Of a DNA stretch of 64,000 bases, positions 30,129 through 40,480 are shown in pieces. The DNA lies in assembly GCA_905221605.1 (NCBI GenBank), contig CAJNDS010000001.1, positions 2,526,525-2,590,524 of the forward strand. The letters run 5' to 3'. Below the pieces are notes generated by a model. It was not told where the DNA came from. It was given only the letters and a program-made list of their open reading frames with translations, and searched no databases. Position numbers and translations under genes: made by a program. How positions within the stretch are numbered: position 1 is the stretch's first letter; every line of letters begins with the position of its first letter. The stretch comes from Symbiodinium natans (Eukaryota > Sar > Dinophyceae > Suessiales > Symbiodiniaceae).

Positions 30129-31452
30129 GTCCCTGGGCCTACAAAACCGAAGTTAGGGTTTAGGGTTTAGGGTTTAGGGTTTAGGGTTTAGGGCTTGGGG
30201 CTCCATTTACCTACCCTTCTGGGGGTTATGCTCTATATAGGGGGGGGGGGGGGGGCATAACCTCTATTTTGTGGGGCTTGGGGCTTAGTAAACCCTACAA
30301 CCGAAATCCGAAAGCCCCGACGGACTTCGGCCTTGAGAATGGTGGGTGGGTACTCGTGCGATTTTTGAGTCTGCGCGATTAGACGTGTGAGCTCCGACTC
30401 GGCAGACGTGGCAACATGTGCTGAAGTGCTAGGAAGTAGTCCAGCCCAAAAATGCATTCTCCCTAGACGAGAGACAGACTCGGGCACAAGACGGTGCGTT
30501 GATGGGCAGATCGGCTAAACGGCTGAGCTCAGGCTCGGCCGCCTGCAATACAGGAGCCAACAGAGTTTCCAACAGTATCCCCTAATCACCATATGACTAG
30601 AATAGCATAGGATTCCTTGTAGAATGACCTGTAAAGATACATGGACAAACCCTACAAGCCTAAGTTCCAAACTCCAAAAGCGCATTTTTTCTAGGCTCCT
30701 GCTTTAGCGATTTTTGGGGTTTGGGCCCCGTGGGTCCCATTATAAGCCCCTTCAAACCAAGAAGAATACCCTCGCTATTCCTAGGTTAGTCTTGGGTCTA
30801 GCTCAAGGCGCTGCTGTATACAGGCTCCCTAGGAATGTTGGTGGGTGTGTTTATGTAGGGTGTCCTTTTGGGGTTGCGAGCAACAAAAGCCGTTACTTCC
30901 TGCGAGCAACCCTAACCCTAAACCCTAAACCCTAAACCCTAAACCCTAAACCCTAAACCCCAAACCCCAAACCCCAAACCCTAAGCCCAGCTGAGCCTTG
31001 CGAAGCGGGTGAGTTCGTAAATGCCTCTAGTGCTCACTGGCTCCTAGTTGAGGAATTGAAACCCTAACCCCTAAACCCTAAACCCTAAACCCTAAACCCT
31101 GAACCCTGAACCCTGAACCCTGAACCCTGAACCCCATACCCCATAGTCTCTTAAAGGGCTATGTAGGGGCCTGATTCCCTATGAAGAACCAGCAGTAATG
31201 CCGACGTTGCATCTCTTGCTATGCTGGAGTCTACCTTCGACCTTGACCCCTAAACCCTAAGCCCTAAATCCTTCACCCTTCCACAAGTAGTAGCCGAGTT
31301 CTGGAAATCTGAGGCTCAGGGGAGGTTTTGGGGGTTGAGGCTTAACCCGGAAGCCTAAACTACCCGAAACCCTAAACCCTAAACCCTAAACCCTAAACTA
31401 CCCGAAACCCTAAGCCCTAAGCCCTAAACCCTGGACCGCATGGGCCTCTGAG

Positions 31453-31505
31453 GTGAAGGTCCTCCTTGCCGACCCAAGGACTGGAGGGACCGAAGCTTGC
31501 CCCCT
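31453..31505 (+). CDS. probable ankyrin-repeat exon
   Basis: After GCCTCTGAG: VKVLLADPRTGGTEACPL; VKVLLADPRT fits an ankyrin second helix and GGTEAC a following turn. The 3' border is unclear (CCCTAAA array downstream). Confidence 0.5.
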
Positions 31506-31664
31506 TATAAAGCCCAGCACCAAAACCCTAAACCCTAAACCCTAAACCCTAAACTTGCCCTAAACCCTGAACCCTAAACCTGATTATAAGTGCCAAGAAC
31601 CTGATAAACGGTATCAGCCTCTAAAACCTAAACCCAGAACCCTCAACCCCAACCGCCCTTAATT

Positions 31665-31785
31665 TCGTAGCTGAATGAGTGCACTGTACACTTGTTTGGA
31701 TACTTGAATCCTCTCTAGAACTGACAGTGTTCACTTTTTTTGGGGGGGGGGGGGGGGGGGAGGGGGCCTATGAACTCAACTAGGT
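31665..31785. mobile_element. short TIR element, 'GTAGCTGAATGA' family
   Basis: TTCGTAGCTGAATGAGTGCA at the left, GGCCTATGAACTCAACTAGG at the right; the loop side carries a run of about 20 G (31741-31760) where the copy at 17425 has C. Confidence 0.7.
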
Positions 31786-31884
31786 AAACCCTCTAAACCC
31801 TAAACCCTACGCCCTAAACCCTGAACCTAAACCCTAAATCCTAAACCCTAAACCCTAAACCCTAAACCCTAAACGCCCCTGAAG

Positions 31885-31968
31885 GAGTTTGCCGAGCCTT
31901 TGGCATCGCAACGCCGCCGGATTGTCCTGCGCGGAGGCACGTGGCAATCGTTCGCCTTGGTGCAAACC
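31885..31968 (+). CDS. candidate exon (28 codons)
   Basis: 84 bp, phase 0, between CCCCTGAAG and the donor ACC|GTTAGG. Reads EFAEPLASQRRRIVLRGG and TWQSFALVQT. Coding-like. A second frame reads RNAAGLSCAEARGN, which would be an ankyrin-like turn; I cannot decide between them. Confidence 0.5.
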
Positions 31969-32123
31969 GTTAGGGCTTACGGTTTAGGTTTAGGGTTAGG
32001 GTTTAGGGTTTCGGGTTTAGGGTTTCGGGTTTAGGGTTTAAGGTATAGGGTGGGCTTTAGGGTTAAGGGTTTAGGGTTTAGGGCTGAGTTCGGGCTTCAG
32101 TTCGGGCTGAGGGAACCCCGAAG

Positions 32124-32188
32124 TCCTACAATCCAATAGCGCTGGCCTGCCTGAATTGCTCACGTCGTCAGCCTGCCACAGGGCGAGG
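32124..32188 (+). CDS. probable ankyrin-repeat exon
   Basis: After CCCCGAAG: SYNPIALACLNCSRRQPATG; NPIALACLN matches the TPLxLAC start of an ankyrin repeat. The donor CGAGG|GTTTAGGG starts a telomeric array. Confidence 0.5.
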
Positions 32189-32477
32189 GTTTAGGGTTTA
32201 GGGTTTAATTGTGGTTCAGGGTTCAGGGTTCAGGGTTCAGGGTTTAGGGTTTTGGGTTTTAGGGTATAGGGTTTAGGGTTTAGGGGGCCGATTCCGCGTT
32301 TGGGCTTGAGACCCTAAATCTGAAGCCCTAAGTTTTACACCCTTGTCAACCCTAAAAACCCCAAAACCCGAAGTCTTACACGCTTTTAAACCCCCAAAAA
32401 ACCCAAAAACCCTAAACCCTAAACCCTAAACCCTTATAAATCCTAAAACCCCAAGAGGCTGGGCGTCCAAACTTCAG

Positions 32478-32570
32478 GTGGCCGCCAGCGAGCGCGACAA
32501 GCCGCGCGAACGCTGGGCCCCAGCACCCCTCCTGGCCAAGTACCAGGCGGGAGAAGACCATTACATATAT
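32478..32570 (+). CDS. candidate exon
   Basis: After AAACTTCAG: VAASERDKPRERWAPAPLLA, then KYQAGED; strongly coding-like, C-strand array upstream. RERW recalls the ERWK motif of the 42-58 kb exons. The 3' end runs into an AT microsatellite. Confidence 0.45.
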
Positions 32571-32579
32571 GTGTGTGTA

Positions 32580-32603
32580 TAATTTAAATAAATAGATAAA
32601 TAA

Positions 32604-32645
<42 letters not shown>
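32580..32645. repeat. (AT)n / (AAAT)n microsatellite
   Basis: AAATAAATAG units followed by about 20 AT dinucleotides. Similar AT tracts at 33262-33302, 35626-35645, 38225-38310 and 61012-61068. Confidence 0.95.
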
Positions 32646-32887
32646 TAGACACACGTGCGTGCTTCGCACGCACTTAGTGTCTGCACCAGCCCACGATGCG
32701 GAGTCTAGAGGGGACGGCCCGGACAGAGGGGGCAGCGGGGCGGGCAGGCTGACGCGGCCACGGGTGTTGGGTCAGGCTTAAGCTTTAGACGTCGGGCTTC
32801 GGCTTGGGTTTTGGGTTGGGATGCAGAAGTGGCGCTTTCACGTGTGACGGGCCCACGGCGTGAAGGGGGTCGGATGTAAGCTCGGGG

Positions 32888-33235
32888 TAGCGTGCTGGGA
32901 GGGGGGGTGGGGTGGGGGTGGGGGGGGTTGTGGGGTCCGTTTTGGCGGTTGGGTGGGGTCGGTTTTTTTGTGGGCGGAGGGGTTGGGTGTGGGTTGTGGG
33001 TCCGGGGGTTGAAGTTTAGGAGGGTGGGGGTGGTGGGGGGGAGGGGTGGGGAGGTGGGGGGGTTGGGGGTGGGGGGGGGTGGGTGGGGGTGGGGGGGGTG
33101 GGGGTGGGGGGGGTGGGGGGGTTGGGGTTTTTTTTTTGGGGGGGGGTTGGGGGTGGGGTGGGGGGGAATGTGTGTTTTTGGGTTCAGGTCTGTGGGAAGG
33201 CGGCCAAAGAGGGGGGGGGGGGCGGGCGGATAACC
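32888..33235 (+). repeat. G-rich (GGGGT)n tract
   Basis: About 340 bp of irregular GGGGTGGGGG runs with strong G over C skew; many potential G-quadruplexes. Gly/Trp/Val-rich frames across it are artefacts. Confidence 0.85.
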
Positions 33236-33266
33236 AACGGCGAGGTGGGGTCTATTTGTTTATATA

Positions 33267-33301
<35 letters not shown>

Positions 33302-33419
33302 GTATGTATGGTCGCCCCCCCCCAATGGACCAACCTCCAACCCTAATGGACCCACATCGGCATGTATGAGGTTCTCGAGACACAGCCTGCCATGCTTTCC
33401 CTGTCTACTTCTGTATGCT

Positions 33420-35590
33420 GTTTGTGCTTCCTGTGCTTTTTTTGTGTTTTTTTTTCGTGCATTTTTGTGTGTTTTGTATTCTTTTGTGTTTTTTTCTGCT
33501 TTTTGTTGCACTTTTTGCACTTTTTTTGCACTTTTTGCACTTTTTTGCACTTTTTGCACTTTCTTGCACTTTTGTCTAATTTCACAACATTTTTGCAAAT
33601 ATTTGTCCTTTTGAATGTGCTTTTCCAATCCAAAAATCCAAAAATCAAAAAATCCAAAAATCCAAAAAAAATCCAAAGTTCTCCGGACAATCTCCCAGGA
33701 AACTTTGGATTTTTGGATTTTTGGATTTTTGGATTTTTGGATTTTTGGATTTTTGGATTTTTGGATTTTGAAGATTTTTCACATTCGAGGTTCTCCTTTT
33801 TTTGACTTATAAGAGGGCGGCCATTCAAATGCACCCTTATCAGAGTTTCAATTGCGTCTTAAGTACTCGAAACATAAGCACGAAATTCACACGATATCAT
33901 TAAATGGCATATCCTAGATGGTTTTGATTCTACAGTTTCTGAATTTGAGAACCATGTCAATTCTTACTTTTCAAATCACTGAGGTAAACACGTACGTGTG
34001 TTATGCACAGGGCTTTGCTAAGCAGGCTTTAGCAGAGAAACCCCATATTTGCCAATATCTACTTTTGTGCATATAAAAGAAGCTGAATTATCATTTTTTC
34101 CAAGAACAACCATTCTGGGATCCTAGTACCTGCTGTTTAAGAAAGGTTATATGTCATGAACACCCTGACTTTGCGACAACGAGTGTTTTAGTTTTCTGAT
34201 CCTTTAATTCAGGCTCTTAATATTGAGTTGCCCACCTGTGATTATTGCAGTAAACCCTGCTCGAATCTGATTAACGTCTTAACTAAGTACTCGATTGAAG
34301 ACTGTATCGTTTAAATCCTAAGTAGCCTGCTCACAAAGCCAATGAGATTTCGAAATATCCTACTCAAACAGCCAACAAGAGGCTGAACAGAAGCGTTCAA
34401 GACAGTAAAAGGGCTTAGGCCCAATATACGGCTAGTGCACTGTCCACTCGAGGGTCAGGGACTTCCTGTATGGAAGTGAAGTGTGCATTCATTTCCAGGG
34501 CGCGCATTTCATGCTATGAGGTTCGGTTGAACTCTTATTTTATAATCTTGCATATGGGGCCCCTGTAAGTATCTCGTGTATATAAGAGGGCGGCCCTTCA
34601 AAGGTACCCTTATCAGAGTTTCAATGGCGTCCTACTCGAAACGTGAACATTAAATTCACAGGATATTGAATGGCATATTCTAGAAGGTTTTGATTATACT
34701 GTTTCCGTATATGAGAACCATGTAAAGTCTTAGTTTTTCAAATCACTGAGAAAAACACGTACATGTGTTATGCACAGGCCTTTGCTAAGGAGGCTTTAAC
34801 AAAGAAAGCCTATATTTGCCAACATCTAATTTTGTGCATCTGAAAGAAGCTGAATTATCATTTCTTCAATAAGAACCATTCTGGGATCCTAGTACCTACT
34901 GTTTAGAAAAGGTTATCTCTTATGAAAGCCCTTACTTTGTGATACGAGTGCTTTAGTTTTTTGCCCTACTACTTTCTTGAACGCTTCTAATCGCTTTTTG
35001 AGCAGGATATTTCAACATCTTATTGGCTCTTTGAGCAGGCTACTTGGTTTTTCATTCACGTTTTGAGTCGTTTGGATGTTTTTGAAATTCTGACAAGGGT
35101 ACATGTGAATGGCCGCCCTCTTATAAGTCAAAAAAAGGAGAACCTCGAATGTGAAAAATCTTCAAAATCCAAAAATCCAAAAATCCAAAAATCCAAAAAT
35201 CCAAAAATCCAAAGTTTCCTGGGAGATTGTCCGGAGAACTTTGGATTTTTGGATTTTTGGATTTTTGGATTTTTGGACTTTTGGATTGGAAAAGCACATT
35301 CAAAAGGACAAATATTTGCAAAAATGTTGTGAAATTAGACAAAAGTGCAAAAAAGTACAAAAAGTGCAAAAAAGTGCAAAATGTGCAAAAAAGTGCAAAA
35401 ACGTGCAAAAAGTGCAAAAAAGTGCAAAAGTACAAAAAGTACAAAAAGTACAAAAAAGCACGAAAAAGCACAAAAAGCATAAACAAGCATAAAAAGCACA
35501 AAATCCAAAAATCCAAAAATCCAAAGTTTCCTGGGAGATTGTCCGGAGAACTTTGGATTCTTGGGTTTTTGGATTCTTGGACTTCTTTTC
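33420..35590. mobile_element. composite inverted repeat with internal 400-bp direct duplication
   Basis: Outer arms: 33440-33835 and 35090-35510 are reverse complements, with (TTTTTGCAC)n, CTCCGGACAATCTCCCAGG, (ATTTTTGG)n and TTATAAGAGGGCGGCC. The right flank also repeats part of its own arm (35500-35590). Inside: 33800-34200 and 34579-34965 are direct copies (for example CACGTAC.TGTGTTATGCACAG and ACCATTCTGGGATCCTAGTA). A further inverted pair is 34325-34400 with 34970-35045. No telomeric repeats occur here and no protein frame is convincing; the Lys/Asn- and Phe/Leu-rich frames translate the simple repeats. Confidence 0.8.
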
Positions 35591-35699
35591 CATTTCGCGG
35601 TTGGTCCATTGGGGGGGGGGGTGAGCATATATATATATATATGTTTATATTGATTTATCTATATATACAATGTTTCACAGAATGCGATGTACATACTTG

Positions 35700-35935
35700 T
35701 TCACAAGAAATATTGTATACAATCTAGTATAGTTCTATATGTACATAAGTTTCGATATAAATGCACATATGTATATATATATATGTATATATACATCATG
35801 TTTGGCTCGACGTGGTTTAGGATTTGGAAGAGGTGGACAAAATTGGTACATGTCACTTGATGCATTGTTTCTCTCTCTTTCTCTCTCTTTCCCCCTGTTT
35901 GTGTGTGTGTGTGCCTGTGACTCTGTCTGTTCCGT
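35700..35935. repeat. AT-microsatellite and (CTCT)n region
   Basis: AT-rich microsatellite (35760-35795) and CTCTCTTT/GTGTGTGT tracts (35870-35915). No gene. Confidence 0.7.
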
Positions 35936-36274
35936 GTTGGCGGGGCGTTCCACCTAATAGGTCCGAGACCTAAACGCAAGACCCAAGAAAGCCCTAAGCG
36001 CCCTAAACCCTATGTGCTGCAGGATGATGCGACCCTTACCTAAACCTTAAAGCCCAACCGAGTCAAGACATCACTATGTTCACTCTTAGGACAGGCAACC
36101 TCGCAACCCAGATTCCGCAAAACCTCCCCCAACAAACCCTAACCCTAAACTGTTTGGGTTTTAGGTTCTAGGGGTTTTAGGTTTTAGGGGTTTTAGGTTT
36201 TAGGGGTTTAGGGTTTAGGGTTTGGGCTTTAGGGTTTGGGCTGGTTCTTCCAAGCATCCTGCCCCGGCCCGCAG

Positions 36275-36329
36275 GAAGTCATCGACGCGTTGGCAAAGTG
36301 CGCCGAGGAGAAGAAGCTGGAGCTCACAG
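36275..36329 (+). CDS. candidate exon
   Basis: After GCCCGCAG: EVIDALAKCAEEKKLELTG, helical and charged, between TTTAGGG arrays. The 3' sequence ACAGGCGAGTGGGTTTAG is repeated after the array at about 36378, as if the array had been inserted into, or had duplicated, its site. Confidence 0.5.
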
Positions 36330-36529
36330 GCGAGTGGGTTTAGGGTTTAGGGTTTAGGGTTTAGGGTTTAGGGTTTTTACAGGCGAGTGGGTTTAGGGTT
36401 TAGCTACGGATCAAGCATCGGCAGTTTCCTTTGAGTCGGGCTCCTGCTGGCCTTGCTGTAGCAAGCAGGCCTCGAGTAGGCTTCGGCCCTTGTTGGTCTT
36501 GCTGAAATAAAGCCAGCGGGGGCTGCACC

Positions 36530-37378
36530 ATGGCCGTCCTTCTCTTCCGCGGTTTTCTGCTGCGTATCCTTCTACAGGGCGGCGCGGCGAGTGGATGGGA
36601 TCATCAGGACTTAAAGTATGCCACGGAGGATTCTCGGCAGTGGCTGAATATTCGCCTGGCAGATGGGTCGAACGGCCCCACGCCAGTTTATCTCTTCGCT
36701 CATGAGAACGGCGGTTCCGCCGACCGATTTAGCTCAAAGTCCATGGACCTTATCACAGGCGCCGGCTATGCACTGGTGAGCTGGGAGTCAATTCCGAGCA
36801 TATCGACAACCGCGCATGTCGACATCGGTTCCGCAGATGCTCAGCTCGCCTATGACTGGGTACGGGCGAACGCGGCCACCTACAACTTCGACCCAGAAAT
36901 CATCGTTGTAGGGGGGCGATCCCGGGGCAGCGTGCTCAGCTGGAGACTCGGCCACAGCGGGCGCCAGGCGATTGCTGGTCTCTACTTCTACAACGCACTG
37001 CCGAATGGAGCCTGGGCGTTCCCAGACATCCTGAATCCACTCGTTGATGTGACTGCCGATAGCCCGCCGCTCTACTTTGCCTACGGACCGGCACCAGATG
37101 ATGGTGACTCCCACAACCCGGTGAATGTCTACCCAGTTGTGTACCGCTATGCAGACTTTGGAATGCCTGGCTGGGTGAATCTTTCCCACAGCATGACAGC
37201 AGCCAAGCTTGATCCCTTCCATTTCTTCCCGGACTTCGTGGCAAGCTTGCGATCGAATCTGTCGAGGACACTGACAGGAAATTCAACCGACACAGGCATC
37301 CATACGGCTGTGTCCAAGAGCGCGGCATGCTTCATCTCAACCATAGCCATGGCTCTTTCATGCTCTGCCTGGCAGTAA
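36530..37378 (+). CDS. secreted alpha/beta-hydrolase (esterase/lipase-like)
   Basis: 282 codons, the longest uninterrupted frame here. The ATG has a good context (GCACCATGG) and an in-frame TGA at 36503 excludes an earlier start. The N-terminus is a likely signal peptide (MAVLLFRGFLLRILLQGGAA). Residues 51-62 (VYLFAHENGG) match the strand and oxyanion loop; GGRSRG at 128-133 is a GxSxG nucleophile elbow with Ser131; Asp190, Asp191 or Asp193 could be the acid; His220 or His231 the base. The C-terminus is hydrophobic (265-280) after a Ser/Asn-rich stretch, suggesting a GPI-type or membrane anchor. The family hydrolyses esters; the substrate is unknown. It has no intron although its neighbours are cut into mini-exons, so it could be a retrocopy. 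Confidence 0.85.
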   Translation: MAVLLFRGFLLRILLQGGAASGWDHQDLKYATEDSRQWLNIRLADGSNGPTPVYLFAHENGGSADRFSSKSMDLITGAGYALVSWESIPSISTTAHVDIGSADAQLAYDWVRANAATYNFDPEIIVVGGRSRGSVLSWRLGHSGRQAIAGLYFYNALPNGAWAFPDILNPLVDVTADSPPLYFAYGPAPDDGDSHNPVNVYPVVYRYADFGMPGWVNLSHSMTAAKLDPFHFFPDFVASLRSNLSRTLTGNSTDTGIHTAVSKSAACFISTIAMALSCSAWQ

Positions 37379-37593
37379 AACTGCCAAGCTATCTGGCGAT
37401 ATCTCACACTCGCCTGACTTGCTCGAGTGCGAGTGCCCAAAAAAATGGTTACTTTGTGCGAGTTTCCTGGATCAGAGTTTCGCCAGCCCATGAATTCCTG
37501 GGTTACTCTGGACCTTTGTCTGGTCTTTGGGATCTCTTTAAGGGTTTACGGCTTAGGACTTCGCATGTCTTTAAGGGTAGTGTCCTGGGCCCT

Positions 37594-37725
37594 GAATATG
37601 GTCCTTTACTGTCCCTTACCTCCCAGAAAAGGGTGCTGAAGCATGGGCCCTGGGGTTTCATAGGTCATCTAAGGATATAGCAGGGGTCCCCTTTTGAGGG
37701 CCCATACTAAGGGACACTGTAAGTT
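37594..37725. mobile_element. short TIR element, 'GGGCCCTTAGTATGG' family
   Basis: Ends ATGGTCCTTTACTGTCCC and GGGCCCATACTAAGGGACACT are related inverted words. Copies at 18590-18703 (split by telomeric units), 42714-42812 and 63801-63937. Non-coding. Confidence 0.6.
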
Positions 37726-37732
37726 TCCCGAA

Positions 37733-37912
37733 ACCCCTAAACCCCTAAACCCCTAAACCCCTAAACCCCTAAACCCCTAAACCCCTAAACCCCTAAACCC
37801 CTAAACCCCTAAACCCCTAAACCCCTAAACCCCTAAACCCCCCGTAAACCCCTAAACCCCTAAAGCCCTAAACCCCTAAACCCTAAACCCTAAACCCCTA
37901 AACCCTTAAGAG
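37733..37912 (-). repeat. CCCCTAAA array
   Basis: About 15 units of the 8-bp variant CCCCTAAA, then mixed units. Same variant as 7225-7325, 30 kb away. Confidence 0.95.
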
Positions 37913-38021
37913 GGTCAGGGTGGGGCCATCCTGGGAGTCTTTAAGACAAGCCGATTCCTTGCTAAGTGCCATGGCAAACCAGGAGCCCATGCCTGGGCTT
38001 TGGGGTTTGGGGGTTGGGGTT

Positions 38022-38110
38022 TAGGGTTTAGGGTTTAGGGTTTAGGGTTTAGGGTTTAGGGTTTAGGGTTTAGGGTTTAGGGTTTAGGGTTTAGGGTTTA
38101 GGGTTTAGGG
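38022..38110 (+). repeat. (TTTAGGG)n array
   Basis: Twelve nearly perfect units. Confidence 0.95.
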
Positions 38111-38223
38111 GTACTACTCCCCTCATCCCATGACAGTCATATAAATACGTGGATGCTGTTTTTTGCATACATACGTATGTATGTGTATATATGTATACAC
38201 ACACATATATACATATTCACACA

Positions 38224-38257
<34 letters not shown>

Positions 38258-38573
38258 TAGATACATATCCATATGTATAGGTATATGTACATATATATAT
38301 ATATATCACTGCATGATATCACAACGAAGCTCTGAAAGAAGTCTTGCTGCTCCACGTGAGAGTTGTTTTTCTCAAGGGTTTAGGGTTTAGGGTTAGAGTT
38401 CCAGGGTGTAGGGTCTAGGGTCTAGGGTCTAGGGCTGAGTTATCAACCCTGGTGCGACGCAAGGTCTCTGTCCTACTGAGCTCACCAACCATCCGGGCAC
38501 GTGGTCGATGTCTGTTGGATTGCTGTAAGAACTCGAGGCGTACTAGTCCAAAACCCTACACAAACTTCCCGAA

Positions 38574-38778
38574 ACCCTAAACCACACTAAACCCTAAACC
38601 CTAAACCACACTAAACCCTAAACCCTAAACCACACTAAACCCTAAACCCTAAACCCTAAACCCTAAACCCTAAACCCTAAACCCTAAACCCTAAACCCTA
38701 AACCCTAAACCCTAAACCCTAAACCCTAAACCCTAAACCCTAAACCCTAAACCCTAAACCCTAAACCCTAAACCCTAC
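38574..38778 (-). repeat. (CCCTAAA)n array with CCACACTAAA spacers
   Basis: First part is a higher-order unit of two telomeric units plus CCACA (three copies, 38580-38640); the rest is about 19 perfect CCCTAAA units. Confidence 0.95.
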
Positions 38779-38795
38779 ACGACCCTCCACACCAG

Positions 38796-38919
38796 TCGGC
38801 GCAGAGCCGCGGTGCCCGAGTTCTGGTCCAAATCCGAAACGGCACCCAAAAGGGACGGGACCCATGTCTGGACCCCAGAGAACCCAAGACCCGACTGCAA
38901 GAATAAAGGATTAGAATAG
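38796..38919 (+). CDS. candidate exon
   Basis: After CTCCACACCAG a frame includes RRRAAVPEFWSKSETAPK and THVWTPENPRPDCKN, ending in TAG at about 38919. A second frame is also open. Island between C-strand and G-strand arrays. No domain. Confidence 0.35.
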
Positions 38920-39039
38920 GGTGTACGTAGGGTTTAGGGCCAGGGTTTAGGGTTTAGGGTCTCGGGTCTGGGTCTAGAGTCTAGGGTCTAGGGTCCAGGG
39001 TCTAGGGTTTGAGCCTTAAGAATTAGAATAGTTTTTTTT

Positions 39040-40480
39040 TTTTTTTTGCGGGGTGCTTGTAGTATAGTTATATAGGGACCATAAGGGAATACCATCAGTG
39101 ATTATCCGGACCCCTATGGTAGAGGTTCAAGGGTATCTACGGCGCGAATGACATTTCTTAACTTCCTTAGCTCAGGAGAGTATATTGCATGACAAACGTA
39201 GTCATCGCAGGGATCTCAATACGATCCAGCAGGGCCATTTCTTCACTCTTAACCCAAGGGGTGTTGGGGTTACTGGGGAGCCAGACCCTGAGCCCGCCCT
39301 CAAAACCCTTCTAACGCTGGCTCACTGAGCCGTCTTTCTGGTTGGCTACCCTGTACAGTCTGGAGCTTGCCGGTGAAAACAAAGGGGTCCTGGGTCTCTT
39401 GGTTTGGGGTGACCCATTGATATGGGGTCTAGGAATGTCAGGGTTTAGGGACCCTAAACTCCTCAACCGGGAACATCCCAAGGTACACCCCAAGTTGAAG
39501 ATATATTGTTTCCTTGCCTAAGAGGTAAAATAATAAGTACCAAAGCGCGAGCCTAAACGAATTCACGGACACTGTCAGGTGTCAGGTGTGACATGCATGA
39601 CGAAGCAAGAACTCAAGCGGACTCAGGAACTCATATGAAACAGGGTTTATATTACTGTTTTTGGTGAGTGTATATAGTATATAAGGTTCCCTTTAATATT
39701 GGTGGGTGTGTATACCTGGTGTCCTTTTGGGGGTACAAGAAATATATACCCTACTTCATATGTACAGTTATAATTGGGGGTTCAAGTACCCATGAACCTC
39801 CAAATCGAGGTCAGGGCTCGTTGGCCCTGTAGCCACCACGTAAGCCCTGAGCTTATCGAGAAGCCTTAAACCCTACCTAATGTAGTCGCTTTTTGGGGTT
39901 GGTTGTAGGGATGATAGTATATCACCCTAACAAGGTACTACGCCGGAGCCTTAAGCCCCAAAGCCTCAACCCCAAAAATCGAAAGCGCTGGGAACTCCGA
40001 ACCCCCTGGGCCCTTAGATTCTACGCCCCTAAAACCCTAAACTCTAAACTGAACCCTAAGCCCTAAACCCTAAAACCCTAAACCCTAAAACCTAACCCTA
40101 ACCCTAAACTCTACCCTAATCCCTAAACCCTAAGCTCTAAACAGACTCTGGACTTCTAAACCCTCAACCCCAAACCCCTGCACCCTCCCGAGGCAGATTT
40201 ATCCTGGCAGACGCGTCCGTGTTCAAGGCGCTGCCTGGGGTTTCCTAGAATTTCTAGGGTTTAGGGTTTAGGGTCTAGGGTTCAGGAAACTAGTTCAGGG
40301 TTGAGGGTTTAGGGTTGAGGATTTGAGGTGCGCATTTTAGTCCCTCAAAAGTCTCACTCTCCTTTTGTTCGACTTCAACGGAGAACGAAGGCACAGCCTA
40401 AACCCTAAACCCTAAATCACGAAAGCTTGCCCCTGAGGAGCTAGCGGAGTATCTTGCTTAAGCGAAGCTTACAACCTGAT
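39040..40480. other. mixed repeat/unique sequence, few exon signals
   Basis: A T-run at 39032-39047, fragments of the TIR families (GGTGGGTGTG...GTGTCCTTTTGGGG at 39700, GTTCAAGTACCCATGAACC at 39780) and degenerate telomeric units (40040-40140, 40255-40320). One weak coding island at 40190-40245 reads GRFILADASVFKALPG. Otherwise nothing I can support. Confidence 0.35.

Noticed and set aside
33290-33834. Lys/Asn- or Phe/Leu-rich proteins on both strands
   Set aside because: They translate ATTTTTGG and TTTTTGCAC simple repeats, and mirror-image frames appear in the other arm at 35063-35609.
36788-37328. Minus-strand frames opposite the hydrolase
   Set aside because: Shadows of the GC-rich coding strand; the + frame has the catalytic motif, signal peptide and a good start.
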